From contig NZ_CP118611.1 in the NCBI RefSeq assembly GCF_028993555.1, positions 738,001 through 802,000 of the forward strand: a stretch of 64,000 bases of DNA. Direction: 5' to 3'. The notes beneath the pieces were generated by a model. The model made no database searches, was not told where the DNA came from, and saw nothing but the letters and a program-made list of their open reading frames with translations. Of the stretch, positions 55,474-64,000 are shown piece by piece; within the stretch, counting starts at the first letter, position 1; each line of letters begins with the position of its first letter. The DNA comes from Ensifer adhaerens (GTDB taxonomy: Bacteria; Pseudomonadota; Alphaproteobacteria; Rhizobiales; Rhizobiaceae). Made by a program: the position numbers and the translations under genes.

Positions 55474-56352
55474 TCATCGAAGCGGTAGAGGGATATCGTA
55501 GCCGTATACCTGCATCTCTTCTTCGACCTCCGGCAGGATCGACCGCAATTGCTCGCGATCGAAGCGAAGCCATTTCTCCTGGCGGGTTGGATCGACCATT
55601 TCCTTGGCGGCACGAAGGATGTCGTCGCTCAAGGCGAGGCCGCAGTGGGCGTAGATGCGGCGCAAGGTCGTTTCCGTGTCCTGCATCAGGTCCTCGTAAC
55701 GACAGGTCAGCACCCGGTCGTCTCCGAGCCTGGCCAGATCTTCCCTGGCCCGGCGGTTGCCGCGTGCCCACTGGCGTGCAATCACCGTCAGCTTGTTGTG
55801 TGCCTTCAGATCCTGATCGATCCCCTCGTATTTCGGTCCGTAGATCGGCGCATACTTCTTCCTCAGGATCTTCTTCGCGAACATTTGTCGGATGAACACG
55901 CCGGCATAGTGGTGAAGCTGCGTTATCGGAGTGGTTGAAAGCGTTCGCCTTATGCCCTTCATCGTCTTCGTTCGTTGCCACTTCAGTTCCATGGAACTGA
56001 TGTAGGAGAACGGATTTCTCGTGATGAAAAGGAAAGTCGCTTCCGGGAAAATCTCGTGCACATAGGATGTGCGAAGGACGTTGGACGGGGTGTTTTCCAT
56101 GATCTGCCGGCCGCCGTTCTTCACCTGAAATTCGAGGAAGCGGCCGCGGATGTAGCGGATAACCTTTTCCGTCGCATCGCGCTCGGTGAACACGTCGTTC
56201 TGACGCCCGGGATCCGCGTAGAGCCAGAGCGTCCGTGGCTCATACCAGGTCACTACGTCCGGATGCAGGCCGATCAATTTCTGTGTGATGGTCGTTCCCG
56301 ACCGATAGTTGCCGATCAGGAAAATCGGGGGCCTGAGTTTGGTCGCGATCAC
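55474..56352 (-). CDS. PAPS-dependent sulfotransferase
   Basis: 292 aa, cytosolic-looking. The 5'-phosphosulfate loop GNYRSGTT is at 14-21, and the 3'-phosphate motif RNPFSYISS at 112-120. These two sites define carbohydrate/Stf-type sulfotransferases. GTG start at 56352 follows ACGAGG. It would transfer sulfate from PAPS to a sugar of the repeat unit before flipping, given the adjacent Wzx gene. It is the expected consumer of PAPS from the sulfurylase/APS kinase genes 17 kb away. The acceptor sugar is unknown. Confidence 0.88.
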   Translation of the reverse strand: MIATKLRPPIFLIGNYRSGTTITQKLIGLHPDVVTWYEPRTLWLYADPGRQNDVFTERDATEKVIRYIRGRFLEFQVKNGGRQIMENTPSNVLRTSYVHEIFPEATFLFITRNPFSYISSMELKWQRTKTMKGIRRTLSTTPITQLHHYAGVFIRQMFAKKILRKKYAPIYGPKYEGIDQDLKAHNKLTVIARQWARGNRRAREDLARLGDDRVLTCRYEDLMQDTETTLRRIYAHCGLALSDDILRAAKEMVDPTRQEKWLRFDREQLRSILPEVEEEMQVYGYDIPLPLR

Positions 56353-56419
56353 GGCAAACCTCGTTCTCTGGAGATACCGGACTTTAAAAACGGCAATGAT
56401 GGCCCAGCCTGGGGTGCGC

Positions 56420-57724
56420 CTATTGGTCCCGGAAAGCGCGCATCATCTGGTCCGACAAGGGCTTCATCAGATAGGACATCATGGTCCGATCCCCGATCGT
56501 GATGAACACTTCGGCGGGCATTCCGGGGACGAGGGCCAGGCGACTTGCGTGTGCCGGACTATCGAGCGTCGGCGTGATCCGCGCGACGTAAAAGCTCTCG
56601 TTCGTACGCTGGTCGTGCGTGACGTCGGCCGCAACCAGCGATACGACGCCTTGGAACTCCGGCGTAATGCGCTGATTGAAGGCGGTAAACCTAAGGAGGG
56701 CGCTTTGGCCAACCCGAACCTGGTCGATGTCCTGCGGGGCAACTTTTGCCTCGATCGCCAAAACATCGTGATTCGGAATGATCATCATGATCGGCTCGCC
56801 TGCGCCGATCACGCCGCCAATGGTGTGCACGGTAGACTGATGGACGGTGCCGCTTGCTGGCGCGCGTATATCGATGCGCAGCAGTTGATCCCTGGCCGTT
56901 ACCTCGCGTTCCTCGAATTCGGCGATCTTGGCGTCGACGTCACGCAACTCGCTGCCGGTCGAGCTCGAAAACTCCTTGTCCAGTTGCAGGATCTGGAGAA
57001 GCACCTCGGCGATTGCGCCTCGCGCCTGGGCAGTACTGGCGACCAACTGCGCCCGCTCGCCCTCGATCCGCGTCGCATCGCGTTCGTAGGCCGTCAGCTT
57101 CGACAGCGGCGTCAGTTTCTTCTCGACAAGATCGCGAATACCCGCAAGTTCTTGGCTGATCAGCTCGATCTCCTGTCTCTTGGCCCGGCCCTGGGCCAGG
57201 TAGCCCTCGATCTGCTTTTGCAGTTGCTCGATGCGCTCGCGAAGCCGCGCCTTGTTTCCGGACCGCTCGAGGCGACGTATCTCGAACAATCGCCGCTCGC
57301 TTGCGACCAGCGCCGCGACCTCCGGTTCGCTTATCCGTGCGGTGAGTGTCGGGGCGAGTTTCAATTGCTGGTCGCCATCGCGCTCGGCCTCAAGGCGTGA
57401 TTTTCGAGCGTAGAGCTCGTCCAGGCTCTTGGTCACGAAGGCCAGATTGGCGCGGGGCACCACGTCGCTCAGCTGCACGAGGAGATCGTCGGCTTCAACA
57501 TGCGCACCGTCGTGCACAAGGATCTTGCTGACGATGCCGCCAGTCGGGTGCTGGACCTTCTTGCCATTGGACGCGACGACCACCACGCCGTGGGCGATGA
57601 TTGCGCCTGAAATTTCAATGGTTGCAGCAAAGCCACCGACGACGCCGAAGAGCAGGGCGATGACAGTCACCCCGCCCAGAAGGTTGCGGCGAATGGAACG
57701 TCGGTGGGAGTGTGTCGCGTTCAT
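56420..57724 (-). CDS. HlyD-type membrane fusion protein of a type I secretion system
   Basis: 434 aa. One membrane helix at about 15-38 (LLGGVTVIALLFGVVGGFA), a biotinyl-lipoyl-like half (HPTGGIVSKILVHDGAHVEADDLLVQL), a long coiled coil (about 120-270), the second half-lipoyl (DIRAPASGTVHQSTVHTIGGVI) and the beta-barrel end (PGMPAEVFITIGDRTMMSYLMKPL). Spans the periplasm between the ABC exporter and a TolC-type channel, which is not in the window. It follows the exporter gene by 27 bp. Confidence 0.93.
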   Translation of the reverse strand: MNATHSHRRSIRRNLLGGVTVIALLFGVVGGFAATIEISGAIIAHGVVVVASNGKKVQHPTGGIVSKILVHDGAHVEADDLLVQLSDVVPRANLAFVTKSLDELYARKSRLEAERDGDQQLKLAPTLTARISEPEVAALVASERRLFEIRRLERSGNKARLRERIEQLQKQIEGYLAQGRAKRQEIELISQELAGIRDLVEKKLTPLSKLTAYERDATRIEGERAQLVASTAQARGAIAEVLLQILQLDKEFSSSTGSELRDVDAKIAEFEEREVTARDQLLRIDIRAPASGTVHQSTVHTIGGVIGAGEPIMMIIPNHDVLAIEAKVAPQDIDQVRVGQSALLRFTAFNQRITPEFQGVVSLVAADVTHDQRTNESFYVARITPTLDSPAHASRLALVPGMPAEVFITIGDRTMMSYLMKPLSDQMMRAFRDQ

Positions 57725-57751
57725 CTGACAGTCGACAGTTGTCTTCGGCTT

Positions 57752-59986
57752 TCAATTCGATGGTTTGGGCAGGGCGGCGACGCGTTTCACGCCGTCATTG
57801 TTGGCCGGTTGCAACGGGACCAGCTTGGAAAGCACCCGTTCTCGCGGGCCCAACATCAGCATCTGCCCTTCTTTCATTTCCATCACCAGGTCGACGGCGG
57901 CGAGGATGTTCGGCCGATGCGTGACGATGACGACGATTCCGCCGCGGGCCTTGATCTTTCTAATGGCATCGCCAAGGGCAATCTCGCCATCTGCGTCAAG
58001 GTTGGAGTTCGGCTCATCGAGGACGATCAGGAATGGATCGCGATAGAGCGCGCGGGCAAGTGCGATGCGCTGACGTTGTCCGGCCGACAGCGCTGCCCCG
58101 CCCTCGCCAATCTGGGTCTCGTATCCGTTGGGCAGGCTGACGACCAGGTCATGAACACCTGCAGCACGGGCGGCAGCGACAACGGCATCGGCATCGGCAT
58201 CCGGTTCGAAGCGCGCGATGTTGGCCGCCACCGTTCCTGCGAAAAGCTCAACGTCCTGCGGCAGGTAACCGATGTAGCGCCCGAGATATCCCTGCGGCCA
58301 TTGTTCGAGTGCCGCACCGTCAAGCTTTATGCGGCCGATGGTCGGTCGCCAGGCGCCGACGAGGGCGCGCACGAAGCTTGATTTTCCGGAGCCGCTGGCG
58401 CCGATAACCCCAAGCCCGACCCCGGCATTGAGATCGAACTCAATGCCCTGGACGATCAGCCGTTGCGTGCCGGGCGCGCTAACGGCGACCCTATCTACCG
58501 TGAGGTTGGAGCGCGGTGCGGGAAGAGCCATCGGTGCGACTTCCTCAGGCAGCCGCGCGAGCAACTGGCTCAGTCTGCGCCAACTTTGGCGCGCCGAGAT
58601 GAAGTTGCGCCAATGGGCAATTGCAAGATCGACAGGTGCAAGGGCCCGCCCTGCGAGGATCGACCCCGCGATAATGACCCCGGCCGTCGCTTCACCATGG
58701 ATCACCAACCACGCCCCGATGCCCAGCATCGCCGATTGCAGCATCAGTCGCAACGCCCTCGACAGGCTGCCAAGCCCTCCAACGACGTCACTGACGCGTT
58801 GCTGTTGAACGATATGTTCGCGGCTCGTTTCCCGCCATTGGTCGTGCATGTGCCGACGCATGCCCATGGCCGCCAATACCTCGGCATTGCGGCGGCTGGC
58901 TTCCGCCAGGTTGTTGCGGCGGATTCCCGAAGATGTCGCCGCGCTCGCAGGCTTTCGCGTCAGCATCTCGGTCGTGATTGTCAGTGTTACCAGGACGATC
59001 GCGCCGCCGATCGCGGTCAATCCGAGGATCGGGTGAAAACCCCAGATGATCGCGATGTAGAAGGGCAGCCACGGCAACTCGAAAAGCGCATTGGGACCCG
59101 GGCTGGCGAGGAAGGTGCGAATGCTGTCGAGGTCGCGCTGGGGCTGCAGACCTTCGCCTTGTTGTCCGACGAGGAGAGGCAGGCGCGCAATAGCGCTGAA
59201 CACCCGTCCAGAGACTGCTTCGTCCAGCTCAGCGCCGATCCGCGTCATTATCCGGCCGCGCAGGAGATCGATGATCGCTTGTCCAAGGAAGAGTGCAGCG
59301 GCCAGCATTGACAGGCCGACAAGTGTTGGCACGCTCCGGCTCGGCAGGACGCGGTCGTAGACTTGCAGCATGAAAATCGCGCCATTCAGCATGAGGATGT
59401 TGCTGACGCCGCTGAAGATCGCGACACCTACAAGTGCGCTACGGCAGGAACGCAAACCGCTCGCTAGTTCCGTACCAGGCGCGGGACGCTGAGCGGCCAA
59501 AAGCATGGCCCGCGACGTGTTGGCAACGGCCAGTTTGACCCTTCGCCGCCGTGGGACAATCATCAGCAGCAGGCCAAGTGCCGTGATCGCCATCCAAAGT
59601 AGAGTGCCATCCACGGCAATACCGGTCAGCTTGGTCAGCTGATCTCGTATGATGAAGGCGCTTGCGTTGAGGCTCTCCATCCAGGCGCGCCACGGAACGA
59701 CGGAGAGCTCGGTCCGTGCCGTCTTCCACGCGCTGCTGGTCGGCAAGAATTCGAACGCGAACCGGCCAAGTGCGAGCGCGAACAGAAACGCGCCGAGCAC
59801 CTGCAAGCTTGTGATCGGGGCGGGGCTTGGGCGTGTTTGGCGCCGCTGCCCGCGCAAGAGATGCGCCTGTTTCGCCGGTGCGGCTTGGCGGCGAGGAGCT
59901 GCACGCATGCGACTTCCCCCAAAGACGACGGCCGCACCGGAAAGGAGGGTCAGAATGCCGGCAATATTTGGCCCGCTGAAAACCAT
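57752..59986 (-). CDS. Type I secretion ABC exporter (PrtD/HlyB-like) with N-terminal extension
   Basis: 744 aa, longer than the usual ~570. Residues 1-170 form an extra region with membrane segments near 8-24, 62-80 and 125-145. The canonical exporter follows: a membrane domain from about 180, Walker A GASGSGKSS near 545, signature LSAGQRQRIALARALY, Walker B FLIVLDEPNSNLD and switch His in VTHRPN. No N-terminal C39 peptidase. ATG at 59986 was preferred over the TTG at 60025. Partner of the HlyD gene. Likely exports the three large repeat proteins. Confidence 0.92.
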   Translation of the reverse strand: MVFSGPNIAGILTLLSGAAVVFGGSRMRAAPRRQAAPAKQAHLLRGQRRQTRPSPAPITSLQVLGAFLFALALGRFAFEFLPTSSAWKTARTELSVVPWRAWMESLNASAFIIRDQLTKLTGIAVDGTLLWMAITALGLLLMIVPRRRRVKLAVANTSRAMLLAAQRPAPGTELASGLRSCRSALVGVAIFSGVSNILMLNGAIFMLQVYDRVLPSRSVPTLVGLSMLAAALFLGQAIIDLLRGRIMTRIGAELDEAVSGRVFSAIARLPLLVGQQGEGLQPQRDLDSIRTFLASPGPNALFELPWLPFYIAIIWGFHPILGLTAIGGAIVLVTLTITTEMLTRKPASAATSSGIRRNNLAEASRRNAEVLAAMGMRRHMHDQWRETSREHIVQQQRVSDVVGGLGSLSRALRLMLQSAMLGIGAWLVIHGEATAGVIIAGSILAGRALAPVDLAIAHWRNFISARQSWRRLSQLLARLPEEVAPMALPAPRSNLTVDRVAVSAPGTQRLIVQGIEFDLNAGVGLGVIGASGSGKSSFVRALVGAWRPTIGRIKLDGAALEQWPQGYLGRYIGYLPQDVELFAGTVAANIARFEPDADADAVVAAARAAGVHDLVVSLPNGYETQIGEGGAALSAGQRQRIALARALYRDPFLIVLDEPNSNLDADGEIALGDAIRKIKARGGIVVIVTHRPNILAAVDLVMEMKEGQMLMLGPRERVLSKLVPLQPANNDGVKRVAALPKPSN

Positions 59987-60152
59987 GTCTAGCCCATCCC
60001 GGCCGCACAAAGGGCTGGAAAGCAACGATCGGCATGCCGAAACTTGTGAGACTGTTGTAATACTGTCATTGTGTTCGTCGATCGTTGCTGCGATATTTGC
60101 GCCAGACTCAGACTGTGGCTTTCGATGAAGAGCTCAGCGTGAGGAGTGACCG

Positions 60153-60491
60153 GTGTTAGAGCTCGCAATCCTTCTGACGGTTGGTTTCTTCGGAGGATGC
60201 TTCAGGCGGGTTGCCTGGATCTTCCTTTCGTCCGTGGTCGTATTGCTGAGCGCACCGATTTACTTGGTGCAATATCGGGAAATCGTCAGTGTTCTCCCTG
60301 TGATTTTGCTGACGTTGCTCGCCATTATGACCGTGCAGCTGGGTTCCTTGACCGGTTTTCTGGTGCTGCCCCCAAGGCGCAAAACGCGTGAATCGGCCGC
60401 TGAAACGGTGGATACTGGCTCAGCTTCACCTCAGAAGGCTTTCTTCTCCATGTCGGCCGCCGGGTCTGGACGGGACGCCGCCGACGAATAG
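60153..60491 (+). CDS. Small membrane protein of unknown function
   Basis: 112 aa, GTG start with GAGGAGTGACC upstream. Three hydrophobic stretches (about 4-22, 24-42, 46-68), then a polar tail. The last 61 bp overlap the end of the convergent export gene. Small membrane proteins in exopolysaccharide loci can modulate production (ExoX-like in size), but no sequence similarity to ExoX is evident. It could also be a chance frame, though the RBS and membrane profile argue for a gene. Confidence 0.55.
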   Translation: MLELAILLTVGFFGGCFRRVAWIFLSSVVVLLSAPIYLVQYREIVSVLPVILLTLLAIMTVQLGSLTGFLVLPPRRKTRESAAETVDTGSASPQKAFFSMSAAGSGRDAADE

Positions 60492-61774
60492 AAGCCCTTG
60501 CTCGCCACCACCGAGACCTCGATGACGTCACCGGCATTGACGTCCGTGTTCTCGTCTGCGGCAACTTCCTGGCCCGTCTTTTGGCCGCGCCGGAAGATCA
60601 GGATCTTTACGGAGCCCTGCAGGTCTTCGAGTGTCCGATGCTCGCCATATTCGAAGACGAAAAGCAGTTTATCCGACAGGTATCGTAGCTGGCTTGCCAG
60701 CTTCGCCAGTTGAACCTGTGTTTCCTGCGTATCCGAAATCAACTGGAACTCGTGCTCCTGGTGCTTCTTGCGCAGCTCGCTTTCCATGTTGAGAAGATCC
60801 TGCTGCAGTCGCGTCTGCTGCATTTCGAATTGGGCGAGGTCGAGACGGTAGTTGTTGTGAGCGCGCTCCAATGCCATCACATTCGAGTTGGTGATCAGAC
60901 CTTTCTGGCGCAGGGTCCTGACCGATTCCAGTTCGTCGAGCTGGCTCTTCACCGTCTGCTGCCGTTCGCCCTTGGCGCCGGCCAACATTTCGGCTTCCTT
61001 CTTCAAACGTGCAAGAGAGGCTTGAAGATACGATATGTCGTCGCGGAATGCGGTTAGCCGAGCCGTCAGCTGTGCCTGCTCGGTTGCTACGATCTCGTTG
61101 ATCAAGCTCTGGCCAAGTTCAGCCGGAGGATCGGTCGGGACAGGAATGCTGTCGACGAGTTTGCTCTCGGCGTGAAGCCGGGCAAGGCGAACCTTCAGGC
61201 GATACTCCTCGATCATCAGGTTTGCCCGCTCGCTGCGCAGGTCCGCGATCTGCAACGCCGGCACGGTCTCCCCGGCAGTCGTTGGACGGAAGCCGCCGGC
61301 GAGAGCCAAGGCGTGCCGGACGGTTATTCCCGGCTGGAACGGATAGGAGCCGGGATGGGCGACGGCGCCGGATATGAAGAACGGCCGGTATTGCCCGATC
61401 TCGACTTTGACGTAGGGATCGAGGATCAACTTCCGTTGCTGGTAGGCGCTACGGATATCCTGGGATAGGGCGGCGGCCGTCAGGCCACGCGCCCGAACGT
61501 CTCCGAGTAGCGGAAGCGCGATCGAGCCGCGATCGTCGACGACAACCTCCAAAGGATAGGCCGGCTCCCCGAAGACCAAGACACGCACCACATCGCCGGT
61601 GTCGAGGAGATACCCGTCTGCGCGGGCGACGTTCGCGGCGAATAAACTGATTGCGAGCGCGAGGATTTGCAGCAGAAGGCGGCCGCAATCAATCCCGTTG
61701 ACAGCTCGACGGAAGACCCGGTCCTCGGGTCCGAATGGAACTGAGACATAGGTTGGATCGACACACCGTTTCAT
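60431..61774 (-). CDS. Polysaccharide export protein (Wza/ExoF-like)
   Basis: 447 aa. Signal peptide to about residue 52 (LLLQILALAISLFAANVARA, no lipobox Cys). A Poly_export domain at about 54-130 (YLLDTGDVVRVLVFGE, GSIALPLLGDVRARGLT) is followed by SLBB-type strands (FFISGAVAHPGSYPFQPGITV), a long coiled coil (about 190-385), and a last SLBB-like segment. This layout matches the ExoF-type outer-membrane/periplasmic proteins of rhizobia. ATG at 61774 follows AAGGAGGAGGCG; TTG at 61792 would contain the RBS itself. It overlaps the convergent small gene. Confidence 0.9.
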   Translation of the reverse strand: MKRCVDPTYVSVPFGPEDRVFRRAVNGIDCGRLLLQILALAISLFAANVARADGYLLDTGDVVRVLVFGEPAYPLEVVVDDRGSIALPLLGDVRARGLTAAALSQDIRSAYQQRKLILDPYVKVEIGQYRPFFISGAVAHPGSYPFQPGITVRHALALAGGFRPTTAGETVPALQIADLRSERANLMIEEYRLKVRLARLHAESKLVDSIPVPTDPPAELGQSLINEIVATEQAQLTARLTAFRDDISYLQASLARLKKEAEMLAGAKGERQQTVKSQLDELESVRTLRQKGLITNSNVMALERAHNNYRLDLAQFEMQQTRLQQDLLNMESELRKKHQEHEFQLISDTQETQVQLAKLASQLRYLSDKLLFVFEYGEHRTLEDLQGSVKILIFRRGQKTGQEVAADENTDVNAGDVIEVSVVASKGFYSSAASRPDPAADMEKKAF

Positions 61775-61822
61775 CGCCTCCTCCTTCGTCAACGCTCTCG
61801 GCGTGACGATACTCGAAACACT

Positions 61823-63232
61823 TCAAAATGCATTGCTGTGCACAAGGACGCGCATCGTCCTGAACAGGATCTTCACATCCAGCCATGGCGACCAGGTGTG
61901 GATGTATTCGAGATCGGCTGCGACCCGGCCTTCGATGTCGCATCGCTTTTCGGTTGGGCCCCGATAGCCCCTGATCTGGGCAAGACCCGTCAGGCCTGGC
62001 TTCATTGAATGACGATGCCAGTAATCCGGCACCACTTCCCAATAAAGCGCGCCCTCGGCGGAGGCGCCAAGCGCGTGCGGCCGCGGACCGACGAGACTCA
62101 TCTGCCCCAGGAAAACGTTCCAAAGCTGCGGCAGCTCGTCAAGGCTGGTATGGCGCAGCAAATGCCCGAGCCGTGTTATCCGGGGGTCGTCCCGCTCGGT
62201 AAGGTGATTGCCGGCTGCATCTGTCACGTCGGTACGCATGGTCCTGAACTTGATGCAATTGAAGTATCTGTTGTTGGTGCCGATGCGCTTCTGCACGAAG
62301 AACACTGGACCGGGCGAGTCCGCGCGCACGAGAATGGAGATAACGGCGACGAGGGGTACCATCACCGGCGCGGCCAGGAGCACGAGCATCAGGTCAAACG
62401 CCCGTTTGAAGGCGCGCTTGTGCAGTGTCAGCGGTCCCGTGGAAACAACCAGCGTTGGAGTAGAGTCGAGATAGCGCAGTGCCAATGGCTTCAGGCCAGC
62501 GAGACCTGGTTCGAGCAACTCGGTTTCAAATCCGAGTTCGCCGAGCAGCTTCGCCCATTTCAACTGTTCCTTGAAAGCCTTGAACGACAGCACGATCCGG
62601 TCCGCGTCGGCGACGGCCAGCGCCAGATCATTGAGGAAATTCGGGTCGGTTTCCACCGGATGCCAGTCGCATGTCCTCACGTTGATCGTCGCTGCGACTT
62701 TACGCTGGCGATTTGAACGCACACTGTCGTCGCCGAGCAAAACGACCTTTGTCTCCGTCTGATCCTCTCGCCGACGTAATCCCGCCGCTATGCCGTAATG
62801 AAGGACTGTGAGGCCAACGGCTGCAAGGCCGAGAAAGAGAAGCGTTTCTCGCGACAAAAAGTTGCCGATGACATTGAAGGCGTGCGCAGCCAACAGCGAG
62901 AAGCCGGTTGCCGCAGCCAGCGAGGCGAGGCAGCTCTTGATAGAGTTCTCGGCCGAACGCAAGGTCGGCAAATGGTAGGCGCCAAGGTTCCAGGCCGCGA
63001 CCAGGTAGGTGGGCAAGACGACATAGGCAAGCTTCGGGCCGTGGGCGAAGCCGGTCAGCTCGACGGTGGCGAGGTCGGCCGCGATCGCTGCTGCAACGAT
63101 CATGCATAGGTCGCTGAGCATCGCCAAGGAACACAACAGGCATCTGAGCACGTAGCGGTTCTTGACTTGCTCCATCGGGAGCGAAATTGCCCTGTGCCAG
63201 GGACGGGTGGATGAGGCGGGTATTTGAGTCAC
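61823..63232 (-). CDS. Initiating sugar-1-phosphate transferase (WcaJ/ExoY family)
   Basis: 469 aa. Four N-terminal membrane helices, a Rossmann-like middle (KVVLLGDD), a re-entrant helix at about 290-312 ([25 protein letters not shown]) and the catalytic part with [31 protein letters not shown] and SLVGPRP, ending [12 protein letters not shown]. It puts the first sugar phosphate on undecaprenyl phosphate. GTG at 63232 is preceded by GGGGAGAGATATC and was preferred over the longer frame to 63334. The glycosyltransferase gene lies upstream on the same strand. Confidence 0.93.
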   Translation of the reverse strand: MTQIPASSTRPWHRAISLPMEQVKNRYVLRCLLCSLAMLSDLCMIVAAAIAADLATVELTGFAHGPKLAYVVLPTYLVAAWNLGAYHLPTLRSAENSIKSCLASLAAATGFSLLAAHAFNVIGNFLSRETLLFLGLAAVGLTVLHYGIAAGLRRREDQTETKVVLLGDDSVRSNRQRKVAATINVRTCDWHPVETDPNFLNDLALAVADADRIVLSFKAFKEQLKWAKLLGELGFETELLEPGLAGLKPLALRYLDSTPTLVVSTGPLTLHKRAFKRAFDLMLVLLAAPVMVPLVAVISILVRADSPGPVFFVQKRIGTNNRYFNCIKFRTMRTDVTDAAGNHLTERDDPRITRLGHLLRHTSLDELPQLWNVFLGQMSLVGPRPHALGASAEGALYWEVVPDYWHRHSMKPGLTGLAQIRGYRGPTEKRCDIEGRVAADLEYIHTWSPWLDVKILFRTMRVLVHSNAF

Positions 63233-63366
63233 GATATCTCTCCCCAGGGGAAACGGGACGCACCTATTGCCTTTGAAAGAAAGGAGTGGACGCCGGACCT
63301 GGCAGAGACGGCGGCGTCGTGGTCGTTGCATCAAGTCTGCGAGCGCTTTCTGCGCTGTTGCGGTCG

Positions 63367-64000
63367 CTAGTGGTAAGCCTGCGCGCCGGCAGGCCGGTGC
63401 TTAAGGGGTGTCGCGAGAACGGATTGGTAGACCGTCTCGACGCTGTCGCACATCGCCTCAATCCCCCAGGATGTGAGATCGGTGCGTCTTGCTCCTTCGG
63501 CCAGATGGGCGCGAAGCGGTTTGTATTGGAGAAGATCGGCAACGGCTGCTGCCGCTGCGCCCACATCACCCGCCGGCGTCACGACGCCGTTAACCCCGTG
63601 CTTGACGACTTCGCCGAGCCCTGGCAGCTCTGACACGACACAGGGCCGGCCGCCGGCCAGGTATTGCATGACAACGCGCGGCAGTCCTTCACGCATCGAC
63701 GTTAGCACGCAGACATCGGCCAAGCTGATCAGTTGCTCCGGCTCGGAATGATATCCGATCAGGTGGATACTCTTCGCCACCGGCGATCGCGCAATGGCAG
63801 CTTCGATATCAGGACGTGCCGACCCTTCGCCAGCGAGGATCAACCGCACGTCGGGAACGCGTTGGACAACCTGCGGGAATTCTTCAATGAACTCGATATG
63901 GCGCTTTCTGGGCTCGAGCGCCGCCAGCATCAAGACGACCGGTGGCTTGGGTTCGCCGGGGGCAATGCCAAGAAGCCGCGGCGCCTCCTTTGGCCACTTT
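63367..64000 (-). CDS. Glycosyltransferase, GT4-like, N-terminus outside window
   Basis: 211 C-terminal residues are visible and the frame stays open to the right edge, so the gene continues beyond it. The part seen is the nucleotide-sugar-binding half: LMLAALEPRKRHIEFIEEF, LILAGEGSARPDIE, IHLIGYHSEPEQLISLADVCVLTSMREGLPRVVMQYLAGG with the EGLPRVV..Y glutamate motif. It transfers a sugar onto the lipid-linked repeat unit started by the ExoY-like enzyme 135 bp downstream. Confidence 0.9.
   Translation of the reverse strand, partial: KWPKEAPRLLGIAPGEPKPPVVLMLAALEPRKRHIEFIEEFPQVVQRVPDVRLILAGEGSARPDIEAAIARSPVAKSIHLIGYHSEPEQLISLADVCVLTSMREGLPRVVMQYLAGGRPCVVSELPGLGEVVKHGVNGVVTPAGDVGAAAAAVADLLQYKPLRAHLAEGARRTDLTSWGIEAMCDSVETVYQSVLATPLKHRPAGAQAYH

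Overview
The base composition, overlapping ATGA-style gene junctions and gene families (CUT1 sugar ABC operons run by LacI regulators, HWE and NarL-type sensors, an exopolysaccharide locus with a type I exporter) point to an alphaproteobacterium of the Rhizobiaceae, most likely an Ensifer/Sinorhizobium-type replicon or chromid. I infer the taxon from gene content only. No rRNA, tRNA, CRISPR array, transposase or phage gene was seen.

Region 1 (1-11017): a Sel1-repeat protein cut by the left edge, then a divergent LacI regulator and a seven-gene operon. The operon encodes a binding protein, two permeases, a 62-aa membrane protein, two different ATPases and a fused DhaK-DhaL dihydroxyacetone kinase. 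Two near-identical palindromic operators lie between regulator and operon. The likely job is triose (dihydroxyacetone) or related polyol import followed by phosphorylation.

Region 2 (11338-22238): a second LacI regulator heads an operon with two LplB/YtcP-like permeases, a binding protein, two different ADP-ribosylglycohydrolase-family proteins, an ATPase, a CaiB/BaiF CoA-transferase and a CitE/HpcH-like lyase. A TGGGAACGTTCCCA operator recurs before the regulator and inside the first permease gene. This combination matches no pathway I know. A plausible reading is import of a glycoside or ribosyl conjugate, hydrolysis, CoA activation of the freed acid and C-C cleavage.

Region 3 (22239-33376): signalling and accessory genes. 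These are a small rhizobial-type protein, an acyltransferase-like protein, two Gly/Asn-rich exported proteins flanking a NarL-type two-component pair, an EAL phosphodiesterase, an 89-aa protein, a PAS-HWE kinase and a LuxR regulator with a receiver lacking the phospho-acceptor Asp. An unassigned 1.1-kb stretch (23880-24990) holds a rho-independent terminator, a direct repeat, a large hairpin and a perfect palindrome, and may encode a small RNA.

Region 4 (33377-64000): a surface-polysaccharide and secretion locus. The plus-strand half has an O-antigen-ligase/Wzy-like polymerase, a P-loop protein, an exported beta-helix-like protein, a pyruvate kinase-ATP sulfurylase fusion, APS kinase, a cation/proton antiporter, a PqqD-HprK fusion, a nucleotidyltransferase and a 99-aa exported basic peptide. 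A bidirectional terminator separates it from the minus-strand half. That half has three large repeat proteins (two with calcineurin-like phosphatase and RTX-type ends), a Wzx-like flippase, a PAPS-type sulfotransferase, a HlyD/ABC type I exporter, a polysaccharide export protein, an initiating sugar transferase and a glycosyltransferase cut by the right edge. Together they suggest a sulfated exopolysaccharide with its own PAPS supply, plus secreted phosphatases exported by type I secretion.
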